A stretch of 64,000 nucleotides of DNA, from the NCBI RefSeq assembly GCF_900250075.1, contig NZ_LT977070.1:2956894-3020893 (forward strand). The letters run 5' to 3'. The notes under the pieces were generated by a model. It ran no database searches, was not told the origin of the DNA, and was given only the letters and a program-made list of their open reading frames with translations. Source of the DNA: Cupriavidus taiwanensis. Its GTDB lineage: Bacteria > Pseudomonadota > Gammaproteobacteria > Burkholderiales > Burkholderiaceae. Shown here in pieces: positions 38,051-46,946 of the stretch. The number at the start of each line of letters is the position of its first letter. The first letter of the stretch is position 1. The position numbers and the translations under genes were made by a program.

Positions 38051-39234
38051 GAATCCTGCGCGTCTACGAACGCTATTTCGGCCGGCTGGTCTATGGCGTG
38101 TTCGCCTTCATCCTGTTCGCGGTGCTGTCGCTGTTCGTGTTCTTCGACATGCTCAACGAGCTGGAGAACGTCAACGCCCAGTACACCTCGCTGGTGGCGC
38201 TGTTCCACGTCCTGCTGCAGGCACCCACGCGGGTGTACGAGGTGCTGCCGATCGCGGTGCTGATCAGCGCGATCTATGTGTTCTCGCAGCTGGCCAGCCA
38301 GTCCGAGTACACCATCTTCCGCGTGGCCGGCCTGAACACCCGCCAGGCGCTGTTCTCGCTGTTCAAGCTGGCGGTGCCGCTGGCGCTCGTGACCTTTCTG
38401 TTCGGCGAGTTCATCGGCCCGCGCGCCGAGCAGTATGCGCAGAAGGTCAAGCTGGAGGCGATCGGCGCGACGGTGTCGTCGGGCTTCCGCTCCGGGGTCT
38501 GGGTCAAGGACCGCGACAAGGATGCCGCCGGCGAGGGCGAGATCACCCGCTTCGTCAACGTGGCGGGGCTGCGGCCGGACCAGACCATCACCGGCATCAC
38601 CATGTACGAGTTCGACCCCCAGTACCGGCTGCGCGTGATCCGCGTGGCGCAGGAGGGGCGCTACCAGGGCGGCCAGTCGTGGGAGCTGCAGAACGTCAGC
38701 GAGACCCGCTTCGTCGAACTGGCGCCGCAGGCCCAGGGCGCCCAACCCGCGCCTGCCGCGCCCGGCGCGCCGGCACGCGACGCGCTCGCGCCGGACTTCC
38801 GCGCCGAGCAGGTCAAGTTCCCGCGCGTGGCCATGCATTCGGAGCTGACCCCGCAGATCCTGTCAGTGCTGCTGGTGACGCCGGAGCGGATGTCGACGCT
38901 GGACCTGTTCCGCTATATCCGCCACCTGCGCGACAACAAGCAGGACACCCAGCGCTACGAGATCGCGTTCTGGAAGAAGGTGATCTACCCGCTGACGCTG
39001 TTCGTGATGGTGGCGCTGGCCCTGCCCTTCGCCTACCTGCACGCGCGCGCCGGCGCGGTCGGCGTGAAGGTATTCGGCGGCATCATGCTGGGGCTGTCGT
39101 TCCACCTGTCGAATACGCTGTTCTCGCACGTGGGCCTGCTGCATACGTGGCCGCCGATCATTTCCGCGCTGGTGCCAGGCACGCTTTACCTGACGTTGGC
39201 GCTGCTGGCGCTGCGCTGGGTGGACCGGCACTGA
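38047..39234 (+). CDS. lptG: LPS export ABC transporter permease LptG
   Basis: The 395-residue partner of LptF. It has the same three-helix, jellyroll and three-helix plan: MRILRVYERYFGRLVYGVF at the N terminus, FFDMLNELENVNAQY near residue 32, and GGIMLGLSFHLSNTLFSHVG in the C-terminal membrane part. An Ala/Pro-rich insert (AQPAPAAPGAPARDA) in the periplasmic part makes it somewhat longer than the E. coli protein. Translation is probably coupled to lptF through the overlapping ATGA. Confidence 0.95.
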   Translation: MRILRVYERYFGRLVYGVFAFILFAVLSLFVFFDMLNELENVNAQYTSLVALFHVLLQAPTRVYEVLPIAVLISAIYVFSQLASQSEYTIFRVAGLNTRQALFSLFKLAVPLALVTFLFGEFIGPRAEQYAQKVKLEAIGATVSSGFRSGVWVKDRDKDAAGEGEITRFVNVAGLRPDQTITGITMYEFDPQYRLRVIRVAQEGRYQGGQSWELQNVSETRFVELAPQAQGAQPAPAAPGAPARDALAPDFRAEQVKFPRVAMHSELTPQILSVLLVTPERMSTLDLFRYIRHLRDNKQDTQRYEIAFWKKVIYPLTLFVMVALALPFAYLHARAGAVGVKVFGGIMLGLSFHLSNTLFSHVGLLHTWPPIISALVPGTLYLTLALLALRWVDRH

Positions 39235-39242
39235 GGACGGCC

Positions 39243-39641
39243 ATGGCAGCCTCCGATCGCGCCCTGGTCCTGTTCGCGCATGGCGCGCGCGATGCGCGCT
39301 GGCGCGAGCCGTTCGAGCGGCTGCAGCAGAAGCTGGTGGCCGCCCTGCCCGGCTGCGAGGTGCGGCTGGCATTTCTGGAACTGATGTCGCCGCTGCTGGC
39401 GGAAACGCTGGCGGAACTCGCCGCGGACGGCGTCGCCGAGGTTACCGTGGTGCCGGTGTTCTTTGGTCAGGGCGGGCATATCCGGCGCGATTTGCCTGCC
39501 TTGCTCGACCAGTGCCGGCAGGCCCATCCCGGCATGCGGCTGCATTGCGCGGCCGCGGTCGGCGAGTCCGATGCGGTGCTGGATGCGATCGCGGCCTACT
39601 GCATGGCGTCGCTGCCCGGCGCGGGCCGCGCCCAGCCCTGA
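39243..39641 (+). CDS. cbiX: short CbiX-type sirohydrochlorin chelatase
   Basis: A 132-residue single-domain chelatase that inserts metal (cobalt, or iron for siroheme) into sirohydrochlorin. Metal- and substrate-binding histidines lie in LFAHGARDARWREPF (about residue 13) and in VVPVFFGQGGHIRRDLP (about residue 79), typical of the small CbiX(S) class. It lacks a histidine-rich tail. It begins eight bases after lptG and faces cobA, the enzyme that makes its tetrapyrrole precursor. Whether it serves siroheme or B12 cannot be read from the sequence. Confidence 0.88.
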   Translation: MAASDRALVLFAHGARDARWREPFERLQQKLVAALPGCEVRLAFLELMSPLLAETLAELAADGVAEVTVVPVFFGQGGHIRRDLPALLDQCRQAHPGMRLHCAAAVGESDAVLDAIAAYCMASLPGAGRAQP

Positions 39642-39668
39642 GCGGCAGCCCCAGCCCTGAGCGGCAGC
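39631..39668. repeat. perfect 19-bp tandem duplication across the cbiX stop codon
   Basis: CCCAGCCCTGAGCGGCAGC occurs twice head to tail (39631-39649 and 39650-39668). The first copy contains the cbiX stop TGA at 39639-39641. It appears to be a recent local duplication with no effect on the reading frame. Confidence 0.92.
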
Positions 39669-39682
39669 TTGCCCCGGCCATG

Positions 39683-39719
39683 AAAAAAGCCCCGTGCCGG
39701 CGTACCGGCACGGGGCTTT
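39683..39719. terminator. terminator between cbiX and cobA
   Basis: A perfect 15-bp stem (AAAGCCCCGTGCCGG/CCGGCACGGGGCTTT) with a 4-base loop has six As on the left and three Ts on the right. It works best for the minus-strand cys-cobA transcript and may serve cbiX as well. Confidence 0.85.
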
Positions 39720-39743
39720 GTCGTTCTGGCGTGCGCTTGCGGC

Positions 39744-40544
39744 TCAGGCAGCGCGCGGCGTACGCACTTCAGTCACGCCCAAATCCTCGCGCGGCGCCTC
39801 CGTCGCGCGCGCGGCCAGCGCGGCGCCGATCATCAGCAGGCTGGGCTGCACCGGGTCGATCCATGCCGCCGCTTCCCCGGCCGCCATCTGGCCGAGCGTG
39901 AATTCGCGGCTGCGCTGTTGCGGCGTGGTGGCGGCTTCCACCACCCAGGCCGGGGTCGACGCGGGCTTGCCGTGCGCGATCAGTTGCGCGGCAATCGAAG
40001 CGGCCTGGTCGCGGCCCATGTAGTAGACCAGGGTGTCGGCCTTGACCGCGGCTTCGATATCGGGCGAGCCCTCGCCATCCGCTGCCTTGGCCTGCGTGGC
40101 AAACGCCACGCTGCGCGACACGCCGCGCTTGGTCAGCGGCTTGCCAATGGCCGACGCGGCCGCCAGCGCGGCGGTGATGCCGGGCACCACCTCATACTCG
40201 ATGCCGGCCGCTTCCAGCGCCTGCAATTCCTCGTCGGCGCGGCCGAACAGCATCGGGTCGCCGCCCTTGAGGCGCACCACGCGTTCGTATTTGCTGGCGA
40301 GGTCGACGATCTGCCGGTTGATGAACAGCTGCGCGGTGGAGCGCTGGCCGCAGCGCTTGCCGACTTCGACCAGCTCAGCCTGCGGACACCAGGCCAGCAT
40401 CTCCGGCGACACCAGCGCATCGTGCAGCACCACCTGGGCTTCGCCCAAAAGCCGTGCACCACGCACCGTAATGAGGTCTGCCGCACCGGGGCCTGCCCCG
40501 ATGAGGAACACCTTGCCGTAGGTCTTCTGCGCCTGCTTGTCCAT
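39744..40544 (-). CDS. cobA: uroporphyrinogen-III C-methyltransferase (SUMT)
   Basis: A 266-residue SAM-dependent methylase making precorrin-2, the common precursor of siroheme and cobalamin. The SAM-binding N terminus VFLIGAGPGAADLITVRGA is at about residues 12-30, with VRLKGGDPMLFGRADEE near residue 91 and VVPGITAALAAASA further on. The product is the stand-alone form, without the CysG dehydrogenase/ferrochelatase domain. As the last gene of the cys operon it supplies siroheme for CysI, and it is also the entry point for corrinoids. Confidence 0.94.
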   Translation of the reverse strand: MDKQAQKTYGKVFLIGAGPGAADLITVRGARLLGEAQVVLHDALVSPEMLAWCPQAELVEVGKRCGQRSTAQLFINRQIVDLASKYERVVRLKGGDPMLFGRADEELQALEAAGIEYEVVPGITAALAAASAIGKPLTKRGVSRSVAFATQAKAADGEGSPDIEAAVKADTLVYYMGRDQAASIAAQLIAHGKPASTPAWVVEAATTPQQRSREFTLGQMAAGEAAAWIDPVQPSLLMIGAALAARATEAPREDLGVTEVRTPRAA

Positions 40545-40580
40545 CTGTTGCCCCTTGTCCGCTCGTTCCTGTGTTACCGA

Positions 40581-41885
40581 TCAGGAAAACGCACGGATCA
40601 TGCCTGCGGCCACCGTGTGGTTGGTGGCCTCGTCGATCAGCACGAAGGCGCCGGTGGCCGGATTATCGCCGTAGGCATCGCACACGATCGGCTTCTGCAG
40701 CGAGATCTGCACCGAACCGATGTCGTTCAGGCGGATCTCGTGGCGGCCGGTCTCGTGCGACAGCGTGTGCACGTCCAGCACGCGGTCCACCGCCGACACG
40801 CGCGCGAACACGCTGGCCGTGGTGTGCTTGAGCACGTACTTGCGCGACGGGTTCAGCGACTCGTCGTCGAACCAGCACAGGTCGGCCTGCAGCTTCCTGG
40901 CGGAAGCCGCGGTCGCATCGGCGGCAACGAACATGTCACCGCGTGATACATCGACGTCCTCGGCCAGGCGCACGGTGACGGTGTCGCCGACGTTGGCCGA
41001 TTCCGCGGCGCCGTTCGGGGTCAGCACTTCGGCCACCACCGCTTCGCGGTTGGCGGGCAGCACGCGCAGCTTCTGGCCGACGCGCACGGTGCCGGCTTCG
41101 ACGCGGCCGGCATAGCCGCGGAAATCGTCCGACTGCGAACCGTCCTGGCGGATCACCAGCTGCACCGGGAAGCGCAGCGCGGCATCGTCCTCGGGCGCGG
41201 CTTCTTCCACCGGCAGCTGTTCCAGCAGCGGCAGCAGCGGCTCGCCCTGGTACCACGGCATGGCATCGCTCTCATGCACGATGTTGTCGCCGCGCAGCGC
41301 GGACACCGGCACGTAGCGCACGTCCTTCAGGCCCAGCTGCTCGGCCAGTTCGGCGTAGGCGGCGCGGATCTCGTCGAAGGTCTGCTCGCTGAAGTCGACC
41401 AGGTCCATCTTGTTGACGGCGACGATCACGTGCTGGATCTCCAGCAGCTTCAGGATGGCCGAGTGGCGCTTGGTCTGTGCCAGCAGTTCGGCACGGCCGT
41501 CCTTGACGGTCACGCGGGTGGCATCGACCAGCACGATGGCCGCGTGCGCGGTCGACGCACCGGTGACCATGTTGCGGGTGTACTGCTCGTGGCCCGGCGT
41601 ATCCGCGATGATGAACTTGCGGCGCGCGGTCGAGAAGTAACGGTAGGCCACGTCGATGGTGATGCCCTGCTCGCGTTCGGCTTCGAGGCCGTCGGTCAGC
41701 AGCGAGAAGTCGATCTGCTCGCCGGCGGTGCGCTTGTTCTTGGCATTGGCCAGCGCGGTCAGCTGGTCGGACAGCACGGCCTTGCTGTCGTACAGCAGGC
41801 GGCCGATCAGCGTGCTCTTGCCGTCGTCGACCGAGCCGGCGGTGATGAAGCGCAGCAGGCCTTGGTGGGTTGCTTGGTGAGTCAT
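40581..41885 (-). CDS. cysN: sulfate adenylyltransferase subunit 1 (GTPase)
   Basis: The 434-residue GTP-driven subunit of ATP sulfurylase activates sulfate to APS with CysD. G-domain motifs are GSVDDGKSTLIGRLLYDSK at residues 17-35, DTPGHEQYTRNMVTG, and NKMDLVDF. It ends after the elongation-factor-like domains and has no C-terminal CysC (APS kinase) domain. No separate cysC is in the cluster, which fits the APS-reductase type of CysH found here. It is separated from cysD by 25 bases. Confidence 0.96.
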   Translation of the reverse strand: MTHQATHQGLLRFITAGSVDDGKSTLIGRLLYDSKAVLSDQLTALANAKNKRTAGEQIDFSLLTDGLEAEREQGITIDVAYRYFSTARRKFIIADTPGHEQYTRNMVTGASTAHAAIVLVDATRVTVKDGRAELLAQTKRHSAILKLLEIQHVIVAVNKMDLVDFSEQTFDEIRAAYAELAEQLGLKDVRYVPVSALRGDNIVHESDAMPWYQGEPLLPLLEQLPVEEAAPEDDAALRFPVQLVIRQDGSQSDDFRGYAGRVEAGTVRVGQKLRVLPANREAVVAEVLTPNGAAESANVGDTVTVRLAEDVDVSRGDMFVAADATAASARKLQADLCWFDDESLNPSRKYVLKHTTASVFARVSAVDRVLDVHTLSHETGRHEIRLNDIGSVQISLQKPIVCDAYGDNPATGAFVLIDEATNHTVAAGMIRAFS

Positions 41886-41910
41886 GTCTGGATCCTTTGC
41901 TGCGTGCGGC

Positions 41911-42876
41911 TTAGAAGTAGCCTTCCTTCTTGCGGCGCTCCATCGAGGCTTCGCTGGTCTGGTCGTCCATGCGGGTGGCGCCGCGCTCGGTGATCTCGGT
42001 CACCGCGGTTTCGGCGATGATCGCTTGCGGCGAATCGGCAACGCTGGCCACCGGGCAGGTGCAGCTGATGTCGCCGACGGTGCGGAAGCGGACCGACAGC
42101 ACTTCGCTGACGTCGCCGTCCTGCTTGGGCGTGATCGGCGTGACCGGCACCAGCAGGCCGTTCTTGCGCACCACTTCGCGCTGGTGGGCGTAGTAGATCG
42201 GCGGCAGCGCCAGGTTTTCGCGGGCGATGTACTGCCATACGTCCAGCTCGGTCCAGTTCGAGATCGGGAACACGCGCATCTGCTCGCCCTGCGCCATGCG
42301 GGCGTTGTACAGGCTCCACAGCTCGGGGCGCTGGGCCTTGGGGTCCCACTGGCCGAACTCGTCGCGGAACGAGAAGATGCGCTCCTTGGCGCGGGCCTTC
42401 TCTTCGTCGCGGCGGGCGCCGCCCATCAGCGCGTCGAACTTGTGCGCCTCGATGGTTTCCAGCAGCGTCACGGCCTGCGCGGCGTTGCGCGAATCGGTTT
42501 CCTTGCGCAGGCGCACGGTGCCGCGCTGGATCGAGTCTTCCACATGGCCCACCACCAGGCGCGCGCCCAGTTCGGCCACGCGCTGGTCGCGGAACGCGAT
42601 CACTTCCGGGTAGTTGTGGCCGGTGTCGATATGCACCAGCGGGAACGGCAGCTCGATCTTGCGGTCACCCAGGCGGAAGGCCTTCAGCGCCAGGTGCAGC
42701 ATCACGATCGAATCCTTGCCGCCGGAGAACAGCAGCGCCGGGTTGCGGCACTCGGCCACCACCTCGCGGATGATGTAGATCGACTCGGCTTCGAGGCGGT
42801 CGAGGTGATCGTTCTGTACCTGCAACAGGTGCGCCACGCTGCTGGTGGCTTCTGCGATGTCGTTCATGATGCCCAT
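41911..42876 (-). CDS. cysD: sulfate adenylyltransferase subunit 2
   Basis: The 321-residue adenylyl-transferring subunit of ATP sulfurylase. The PP-loop SGGKDSIVMLHLALKAF is at about residues 51-67, followed by LVHIDTGHNYPEVIAFRD and GGARRDEEKARAKERIFSFR, all standard for CysD. The ATG at 42876 could be replaced by one three codons downstream (MNDIAEA). It is located between cysH (12 bases) and cysN in the reducing operon. Confidence 0.96.
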   Translation of the reverse strand: MGIMNDIAEATSSVAHLLQVQNDHLDRLEAESIYIIREVVAECRNPALLFSGGKDSIVMLHLALKAFRLGDRKIELPFPLVHIDTGHNYPEVIAFRDQRVAELGARLVVGHVEDSIQRGTVRLRKETDSRNAAQAVTLLETIEAHKFDALMGGARRDEEKARAKERIFSFRDEFGQWDPKAQRPELWSLYNARMAQGEQMRVFPISNWTELDVWQYIARENLALPPIYYAHQREVVRKNGLLVPVTPITPKQDGDVSEVLSVRFRTVGDISCTCPVASVADSPQAIIAETAVTEITERGATRMDDQTSEASMERRKKEGYF

Positions 42877-42888
42877 TTTCTTACGGCC

Positions 42889-43701
42889 TCAATGCTTGAT
42901 GTTCTGTTCGTGGAGCCCGCACTCTTTCGAGTCCTTGCTCTCCCACCACCAACGTCCCGCACGGACATCCTCGCCCGCGCGCACGGCACGCGTACACGGC
43001 TCGCAGCCGATGCTCGGGTAGCCCTTGGCGTGCAGGTCGTTGATGGGCACGTTGTGGCGCTTCAGGTAGGCCCATACTTCGGCCTCGCTCCAGTCCGCCA
43101 GCGGGTTGAATTTGGGGATGCCGCGGGCTTCGTCCATTTCCTCGAACGGCAGCTCGGCGCGCGTCACGGCCTGCTCGCGGCGCTGGCCGGTCAGCCAGGC
43201 GTCGGCGTGCGACAGCGCGCGGTTGAGCGGCTCGACCTTGCGGATGCCGCAGCATTCCTTGCGCAGGTCGATGCTGTCGTAGAAGGCGTTCAGGCCGTGC
43301 TTCTTCAGGTAGTTCTCGACCGCCTCGGCGTCCGGCGTGTACTGCTCGATGCTGTAGCCGTAGTGCGACTGCACCTTGTCGAGCACCGCCAGGGTCTCGG
43401 CGTGCAGGCGCCCGGTCTGCAGCGTGAAGACGCGGATGCCGGCGCGCACGGCGGGGGTACCGCGCAGGATGGCATCGGTCAGCACCATGTCTTCGGCCGC
43501 CAGGCTGGAGGCAAAGCGCGCGCGGTAGAAACGCGCGGCAATGCCGGCCAGGCGCTCGCCCAGCTCGCGTTCCTTCTGTGCCAGCGCTTCGATGCTGCCG
43601 GTGTACTCCGGCGCCACCCACAGCGCGGGCGGCCGCAGCCCCGACACCGCGCCGGCGCCGGTCTCCGCCACCACCGCGATATCGCTCAGCACCGTGCTCA
43701 T
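42889..43701 (-). CDS. cysH: assimilatory adenylyl-sulfate (APS) reductase
   Basis: A 270-residue thioredoxin-dependent reductase of the CysH family. It has the extra cysteines of the iron-sulfur APS-reducing class: ECCGIRK at about residues 147-153 and GCEPCTR at about 232-238. The catalytic cysteine is in KECGLHEQ near the C terminus. The CC...CxxC pattern, about 85 residues apart, separates it from PAPS reductases of enterobacteria. It therefore should turn APS straight into sulfite. The ATG at 43701 overlaps the DUF934 gene stop (ATGA). Confidence 0.94.
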   Translation of the reverse strand: MSTVLSDIAVVAETGAGAVSGLRPPALWVAPEYTGSIEALAQKERELGERLAGIAARFYRARFASSLAAEDMVLTDAILRGTPAVRAGIRVFTLQTGRLHAETLAVLDKVQSHYGYSIEQYTPDAEAVENYLKKHGLNAFYDSIDLRKECCGIRKVEPLNRALSHADAWLTGQRREQAVTRAELPFEEMDEARGIPKFNPLADWSEAEVWAYLKRHNVPINDLHAKGYPSIGCEPCTRAVRAGEDVRAGRWWWESKDSKECGLHEQNIKH

Positions 43702-44279
43702 GCCGTTTCCTTCGGCTGCGCACCGACTTCGGCGCGCGCGCGGCGGAACAGCGGCAGCGGCTCGTCGACCGACGCCTGGTAGGTCACGGTGAACTCGGTG
43801 AAGCCCTTGATGGCGTCCTCGATGTTCTTGTCGGCACGGACCGCGAAGGCATCGAAGCCGCAGCGCTTCATGAAGTTGAGCTGGTCGCGCAGCACGTCGC
43901 CGATGGCGCGCAGCTGCCCTTCCCACTTGTAGCGGGTGCGCAGCAGGTAAGCCGTGGAAAAGCCGCGGCCATCGCGGAACACCGGGAAGTCCACCGCGAC
44001 CAGCGCCACGCGCTCGAAGTACGCGGCGGCATCGCCCGGTTCGTCTTCCGGCGCCAGCCACACGCCGGTGCGGGCCGCGTCGCGGCCGGCCAGCAGCGCT
44101 TCATTGGCCTTCCAGACCGACAGCGGGAACAGCACGGCGTCCTGGCCTTGCGCGGCGGCAGCGATGCGCTCCTCGGTCAGCGGCTGTTCTTCGGTGGCGC
44201 GCAGCACGGTCCAGTTGTCTTCGACGATCACCGGGGTGACGTTCGCCCCGTCACGTTGCAGTTGAATGATCTTTGCCAT
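43698..44279 (-). CDS. DUF934 family protein of the sulfate assimilation operon
   Basis: A 193-residue protein of a family found next to cysI and cysH in many beta-, alpha- and gamma-proteobacteria. Conserved phrases include VALVAVDFPVFRDGRGFSTA, LRTRYKWEGQLRAIGDVLRD and MKRCGFDAFAVR. It has no signal peptide, membrane helix or cysteine motif. Its stop overlaps the cysH start, and it follows cysI by 18 bases, so it is expressed with the sulfite and APS reductases. Proposed roles include aiding sulfite reductase, but none is established to my knowledge. Confidence 0.87.
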   Translation of the reverse strand: MAKIIQLQRDGANVTPVIVEDNWTVLRATEEQPLTEERIAAAAQGQDAVLFPLSVWKANEALLAGRDAARTGVWLAPEDEPGDAAAYFERVALVAVDFPVFRDGRGFSTAYLLRTRYKWEGQLRAIGDVLRDQLNFMKRCGFDAFAVRADKNIEDAIKGFTEFTVTYQASVDEPLPLFRRARAEVGAQPKETA

Positions 44280-44297
44280 GTTCAGTCTCTCCGGTCC

Positions 44298-45980
44298 TCA
44301 GGCTTCGGCGCGCTCGCGCGGCTGCTTGTCGGCATAGACGCGCTCCTTGAACGGGGCGATGCCGATGCGGGACAGGGTTTCGATAAAGCGCTCGTCTTCG
44401 ATGCGGTTGGCCACGAAGGTGTCGATGATGCGGCTCACCACGTCGGGCATTTCCTCGGCGCTGAACGACGGGCCGATCACCTTGCCCAGCGCCGTCTGGT
44501 TGCCCTGCGCGCCGCCCAGCGTGACCTGGTACCACTCGGAACCATCCTTGTCGACGCCCAGCACGCCGATATTGCCGACGTGGTGGTGGCCGCAGGCGTT
44601 GATGCAGCCCGAGATGTTCAGCGAGATCTCGCCCAGGTCATAGACATAGTCCAGGTCGTCGAAACGCTCCTGGATCGCCTGCGCGATGGGGATCGACTTG
44701 GCATTGGCCAGCGAGCAGAAATCGCCGCCCGGGCAGGCGATGATGTCGGTCAGCAGGCCGATGTTCGGCGTGGCCAGGCCGGCCTTCTTCGCCAGCTGCC
44801 ACAGCGCGTACAGGTCCTGCTTCTTCACGTCCGGCAGCACCAGGTTCTGCTCGTGCGCGACGCGCAGCTCGCCGAAGCCGAACTGGTCGGCCAGGTCCGC
44901 CGCGGTTTCCATCTGCGCGTCGGTAGCGTCGCCCGGGGGCGAGGCCAGGCCCGGCTTGGTCGACAGCGTCACCGCGGCGTAACCCGGCACCTTGTGGCCG
45001 TGCACGCTGCGGCTGACCCAACGCGCGAACGCCTTGTCTTCCAGCAGGTGGTTTTCGTACGAAGCGTCGGTGTCGGCCAGCTTTTCATACGCGGGCGGCG
45101 TGAAGTACTGCGCCACGCGGTCGAACTCGACCTGCGTCAGCGTGGCCGGACCGTCCTTGCTGTGCTGCCATTCTTCCTCGACTTCCTGGGCGAACTTGTC
45201 GGCGCCGATCGCCTTCACCAGGATCTTGATGCGGGCCTTGTACTTGTTGTCGCGGCGTCCGTAGCGGTTGTACACGCGAATGGCCGACTCGATGTAGGTC
45301 AGCATGTGCTGCCACGGCAGGTCGTCCTTGATGATCGTGCCCAGGATCGGGGTACGGCCCAGGCCGCCGCCGGCGAGGATGCGCAGGCGCGTTTCGCCGT
45401 CGGCATTCTTGTAGGCGTAGACGCCGATGTCGTGCATCTGCACCACGGCGCGATCGTCCTTCGACGCCGAGATCGCGATCTTGAACTTGCGCGGCAGGAA
45501 GGCGAATTCCGGCTGGAACGTGCTCCACTGGCGCAGCAGCTCGGCCAGCACGCGCGGATCCACCGACTCGTCCGGCGCCACGCCGGCGAAGTGGTCGGTG
45601 GTGATGTTGCGCACGCAGTTGCCCGAGGTCTGGATCGCGTGCATCTCGACGCTGGCCAGCTCGGCCAGCACGTCGGGCACGCGCTCCAGCTCCATCCAGT
45701 TGTACTGGATGTTCTGGCGGGTCGAGAAGTGGCCGTAGCCGCGGTCGTATTCGCGCGCGATATGGGCCAGCTTGCGCATCTGCTTCGACGACAGCAGGCC
45801 GTACGGGATCGCCACGCGCAGCATGTAGGCGTGGCGCTGCATGTACAGGCCGTTCTGCAGCCGCAGCGGCAGGAATTCTTCCTCGGTCAGCTCGCCCGAC
45901 AGGCGGCGGCGCACCTGGTCACGGAACTGGGCGACGCGCTCGGCGACGATGCGCTGGTCATATTGGTCGTACTGATACAT
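44298..45980 (-). CDS. cysI: siroheme sulfite (nitrite/sulfite) reductase hemoprotein
   Basis: A 560-residue reductase that converts sulfite to sulfide. The siroheme/[4Fe-4S] ligands are the two cysteine motifs ACPGGDFCSLANA (about residues 413-425) and SGCINACGHHHVGNIG (about 454-469). The N-terminal half has the first ferredoxin-like repeat with YGLLSSKQMRKLAHI and YGHFSTRQNIQYNW. No flavoprotein cysJ is encoded nearby, so electrons probably come from ferredoxin or another donor. Siroheme supply would depend on cobA at the end of the operon. Confidence 0.93.
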   Translation of the reverse strand: MYQYDQYDQRIVAERVAQFRDQVRRRLSGELTEEEFLPLRLQNGLYMQRHAYMLRVAIPYGLLSSKQMRKLAHIAREYDRGYGHFSTRQNIQYNWMELERVPDVLAELASVEMHAIQTSGNCVRNITTDHFAGVAPDESVDPRVLAELLRQWSTFQPEFAFLPRKFKIAISASKDDRAVVQMHDIGVYAYKNADGETRLRILAGGGLGRTPILGTIIKDDLPWQHMLTYIESAIRVYNRYGRRDNKYKARIKILVKAIGADKFAQEVEEEWQHSKDGPATLTQVEFDRVAQYFTPPAYEKLADTDASYENHLLEDKAFARWVSRSVHGHKVPGYAAVTLSTKPGLASPPGDATDAQMETAADLADQFGFGELRVAHEQNLVLPDVKKQDLYALWQLAKKAGLATPNIGLLTDIIACPGGDFCSLANAKSIPIAQAIQERFDDLDYVYDLGEISLNISGCINACGHHHVGNIGVLGVDKDGSEWYQVTLGGAQGNQTALGKVIGPSFSAEEMPDVVSRIIDTFVANRIEDERFIETLSRIGIAPFKERVYADKQPRERAEA

Positions 45981-46008
45981 GGCGGGGTCCGTTCAGTATT
46001 CGTTGAAT

Positions 46009-46782
46009 TCAGGAAACGAGCTTGATGGCGACCAGCGTCAGCGTGGTCGCCAGGGCGGCACGCACCAGCCGCTCGGGCAGCGCCCGCGACAGTTGCGCGC
46101 CCAGCCAGATGCCGGGGATCGAACCCACCAGCAGCGCCAGCAGCAAATTCCAGTCGACCGTGCCAAGCCATACGTGGCCCAGCCCGGCCAGCGCCGTCAG
46201 CGGGACGGCGTAGGCAATGTCGGTGCCGGCCACTTCGGCCGGCTTCATGTGGGGATACAGCAGCAGGATCAGCGTGGCGCCGACGGCGCCGGCGCCGATC
46301 GACGAGACTGTGACCAGCACGCCGATCACCACGCCGACGATGACGGTGGCAACCACCTGCCTGCGGCCATGCAGCTGGAAGCGCGGGTTGCGTTCCAGCC
46401 AGGCCAGCATCTGGCGGCGGAACAGCAGCGACAGCACCGTCAGCAGCACCGACACGCCGATGGTCACGCGGATCGCATGCAGCCACCGGCCGTCGAGTTC
46501 GCCGGCGCTCTTCAGCACCAGGATGGCGGCCACCGCCGCCGGCAGGCTGCCGATGCACAGGCGCCGCACCACCTGCCACTGCACGTGGCCGTGGGCGCGA
46601 TGCGCGATGGTGCCGAAACCCTTGGTGATGGACGCGAAGGCCAGGTCGGTGCCGACCGCGGTGGCGGGCGAGAAGCCGAACAGCAGCGTCAGCAGCGGCG
46701 TCATCAGCGAGCCCCCTCCCACGCCGGTCAGTCCGACGAGGACGCCTACGAACAGACCGGAAAAGGTATAGGCCAGGGACAT
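46009..46782 (-). CDS. TSUP-family permease, probable sulfite/sulfur-compound transporter
   Basis: A 257-residue membrane protein with the TSUP duplicated motif: FVGVLVGLTGVGGGSLMTPL near residue 14 and VTVSSIGAGAVGATLILLL near residue 150. About eight helices are evident. The ATG at 46782 is the only start giving a compact N terminus (MSLAYTF). It leads the cys operon and diverges from cysB, which argues for a sulfur oxyanion or sulfonate as substrate. The direction of transport (import or export) is not certain. Confidence 0.88.
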   Translation of the reverse strand: MSLAYTFSGLFVGVLVGLTGVGGGSLMTPLLTLLFGFSPATAVGTDLAFASITKGFGTIAHRAHGHVQWQVVRRLCIGSLPAAVAAILVLKSAGELDGRWLHAIRVTIGVSVLLTVLSLLFRRQMLAWLERNPRFQLHGRRQVVATVIVGVVIGVLVTVSSIGAGAVGATLILLLYPHMKPAEVAGTDIAYAVPLTALAGLGHVWLGTVDWNLLLALLVGSIPGIWLGAQLSRALPERLVRAALATTLTLVAIKLVS

Positions 46783-46883
46783 GGGGGACTCGGTGTGGCG
46801 TGGCCCGCGGATCTCGCCGTGGAACTGTCCGCGGCGAGAAGGCGCACCGAGGGCAGGCCGTTCATTAACAAAGTTCGAGAATC

Positions 46884-46946
46884 GTAATAAACTGGCCTCA
46901 TACCTCAAACTAATAAGAAGTTGTTTGTTTATACGAACGCAGATAT
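46884..46946. promoter_or_regulatory. AT-rich divergent control region of cysB and the cys operon
   Basis: The gap has a strikingly AT-rich core including CTAATAAGAAGT (46910-46921), directly followed by TTGTTTGTTTATACG. CysB-type activators bind long AT-rich sites in such positions. Individual promoter hexamers cannot be set with confidence. Confidence 0.5.
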
